From the NCBI GenBank assembly GCA_947561395.2, contig OX387185.1, positions 43,596,602-43,660,601 of the forward strand: 64,000 nt of DNA, written 5' to 3'. Source of the stretch: Buxus sempervirens (Eukaryota; Streptophyta; Magnoliopsida; Buxales; Buxaceae). A model generated the notes under the pieces. That model had not been told where the DNA came from and made no database searches. It saw only the letters and a list, made by a program, of their open reading frames with translations. Below are positions 62,838-64,000 of the stretch, piece after piece. A program made the translations under genes and the position numbers. How positions within the stretch are numbered: the first letter of the stretch is position 1; the number at the start of each line of letters is the position of its first letter.

Positions 62838-63175
62838 GTGTAAACCATGCTTTTTGTATTCGACACCTAAAAGAAAATTTTAATACTTGGCTAAGTGGAA
62901 AGCATTTACAGAAAGATGCAAAAGATCTTGCTCTTGGATTACTATCAAAGCTAGCAAAGGCTAGATTACCCAAAGGTTTTGATGATAAATTGGAGCAATT
63001 AGATGGTGTTCATCCGGAATGCTCAACTTGGGTCCATAATTATTCACCACATCATTGGACCAATCTTTTTTTCCCAAAGAGGCAATGGGATAAATTGAGT
63101 TTGAATATGGCAAAGACATTTAATGGCTGGGTGGGGATGGAAAGGAAGGACGAACAAGGTTTGAGGGTAAGGTGA
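62838..63175 (+). pseudogene. MULE transposase relic, C-terminal part
   Basis: An open frame ending at 63175 reads NHAFCIRHLKENF, then QKDAKDLALGLLSKLAKA, then HHWTNLFFPKRQWDKLSLNM. This fits the C..RHL..NF and W...FF..R.D.L..N pattern of Mutator transposases. The N-terminal catalytic part is absent, and the MITE lies immediately upstream inside the same coding frame. Confidence 0.75.
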
Positions 63176-63382
63176 AAGACCACACGAAATACGGGTAATC
63201 TTCCCATAAAAGGTTGGGTTGTTACTGTAGTTGTTGAAGATGAACAGAGTCACCCTAGCTATTGAAAATGAACAGGGTCTGGGGGTTCTTCGTTGTCGAC
63301 AATTGAAGGACGAACAGGGTATTAGGGCAAGGTGAAAGACCACACGAAATAGGGGTAATCTTGTCATAAAAGGTTGGGTTGT
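63146..63382 (+). repeat. Direct repeat of about 77 bp in the Mutator element
   Basis: GGTGAAAGACCACACGAAAT and GGTAATCTT..CATAAAAGG blocks occur at 63146-63222 and again at 63307-63382, about 90% alike by eye. The first copy includes the end of the transposase frame. Confidence 0.8.
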
Positions 63383-63927
63383 TAGTAAATAGGTCTGCAA
63401 ATGGTAGAAGAGTCTAAGTAAGTGTTGGAACAGTGTTCTAACACTTAAATGTAAAACTTTAAAAAAAAAAGTACAACTTCGTCAGCAACAGTTTATAAAG
63501 CATTACCTACGAGTCTAAGTGTTGGAACAATGTTCTATCACTTAAATGTAAAACTTTAAAAAAAAAGTACAGCAACAGTTTATAAAGCATTACCTACATG
63601 TAAAAACTTCCAAAAAGTACGCCTGTTATCTAATTTTGTCTTTTCTTTTTAGATTCGGATCTCTATTCAAGTCGGGTTCCAACCGATACCCATTAAGAGT
63701 TTTGATTGGATCAGTAGAGTGCAGCATAGATTTGATTACCACAGTGGATCTTACAATATTGGATCCAAGTTGAGATGGGAAGACCCAAATTGGATCCTGA
63801 TTGCATCTCGATGCAAAGCAACGCATTGGCCGGTATTGAGGTCGATTATTTGATTACCACGGGAGTTTGGAGGGCCATTGGGCCAATACGATCATGATCG
63901 CATTGGTCCAATGGTCTTGTGGGTTTG

Positions 63928-64000
63928 TGGTAGAGCTTGGAGGGCTAGAGGTCCTGGGATCAAATCCCTCTGCATGCAGTCTATGCAAAGGTTAGTCCCA
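63928..64000 (+). mobile_element. tRNA-derived SINE, 5' part, runs off the window
   Basis: An A-box-like TGGTAGAGCTTGG (63928-63940) and a B-box-like GGGATCAAATCCC (63956-63968) are spaced as in pol III SINE promoters. The following CTCTGCATGCAG..ATGCAAAGGTTAGTCCC resembles the arm in the LAG1 intron repeat near 43160-43190. The 3' end is beyond the window. Confidence 0.5.

Larger units (their letters stand above)
61873..63640 (+). mobile_element. Mutator-like element with long inverted repeats and 9-bp target duplication
   Basis: The left terminal region (AGCAAATTATATAATAGGCG, then TACTTTTTGGAAGTTTTTAC and on past CAACACTTAAATGTA) is repeated inverted at the right end (63640 leftward), over roughly 120 bp with changes. 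TTTTCTTTT at 61864-61872 and 63641-63649 fits a 9-bp Mutator duplication, though it is low-complexity. The inside has three copies of a 48-bp repeat near 62060-62200, a transposase fragment and a nested MITE. The right inverted repeat carries a tandem duplication (63416-63503 and 63504-63595). Confidence 0.8.

Noticed and set aside
62158..62866. Several ORFs on both strands around the MITE
   Set aside because: They translate the repeated ATCCGAA/TTCGGAT words of the MITE, not real coding sequence.

Overview
This window is nuclear DNA from a flowering plant. It holds intron-rich genes with GT..AG splice sites, a class III peroxidase, a CONSTANS-type B-box/CCT protein and a GLUTAMINE DUMPER protein, all in an AT-rich background full of plant transposons. 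The long TE-filled introns and many LINE-derived insertions point to a medium or large genome (woody eudicot, basal eudicot or magnoliid). The species cannot be told from sequence alone.

Genes, left to right. (1) Minus strand, 13436 to beyond the left edge: a TTM1/TTM2-type protein (uridine-kinase-like P-loop domain plus start of a CYTH domain). Six exons are visible; introns 2, 3 and 5 carry transposons. (2) Minus strand, 23508-21914: a complete four-exon class III peroxidase closest to the PRX11 type. (3) Plus strand, 29332-36280: a complete six-exon protein kinase of the STK16/NAK-like plant PK3 type. (4) Plus strand, 38801-40807: a complete two-exon CONSTANS group Ia gene with two G-boxes upstream. 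(5) Minus strand, 53560-42718: a complete six-exon LAG1-type ceramide synthase whose 5.8 kb first intron holds several transposons. (6) Plus strand, 59626-59931: a complete single-exon GLUTAMINE DUMPER gene with a TATA box. A possible unrecognised small gene lies at 56760-56954. These are independent housekeeping and developmental genes, not a cluster with one shared function.

Transposons fill much of the rest. A related LTR family appears three times (378-2715 and 4744-7632 in two introns of the TTM gene, 48575-49300 in the LAG1 intron). A different solo LTR (18499-20771) has a perfect 5-bp target duplication and a 4 x 39-bp array of hairpin modules. There are two RTE-type LINE relics, one 5'-truncated L1 (49632-51759), a decayed PIF/Harbinger element with both of its ORFs, and a Mutator-like element (61873-63640) with a hAT-type MITE inside its transposase relic. 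A series of very short retro-insertions, down to 17 nt, are still flanked by perfect target duplications.

Exon boundaries were worked out by hand from splice consensus, reading-frame continuity and family knowledge. No alignment or database search was run. I did not find a clearly new multi-gene system. The most unusual items are the ultra-short retro-insertions, the hairpin array in the solo LTR, and the nested Mutator/hAT structure.
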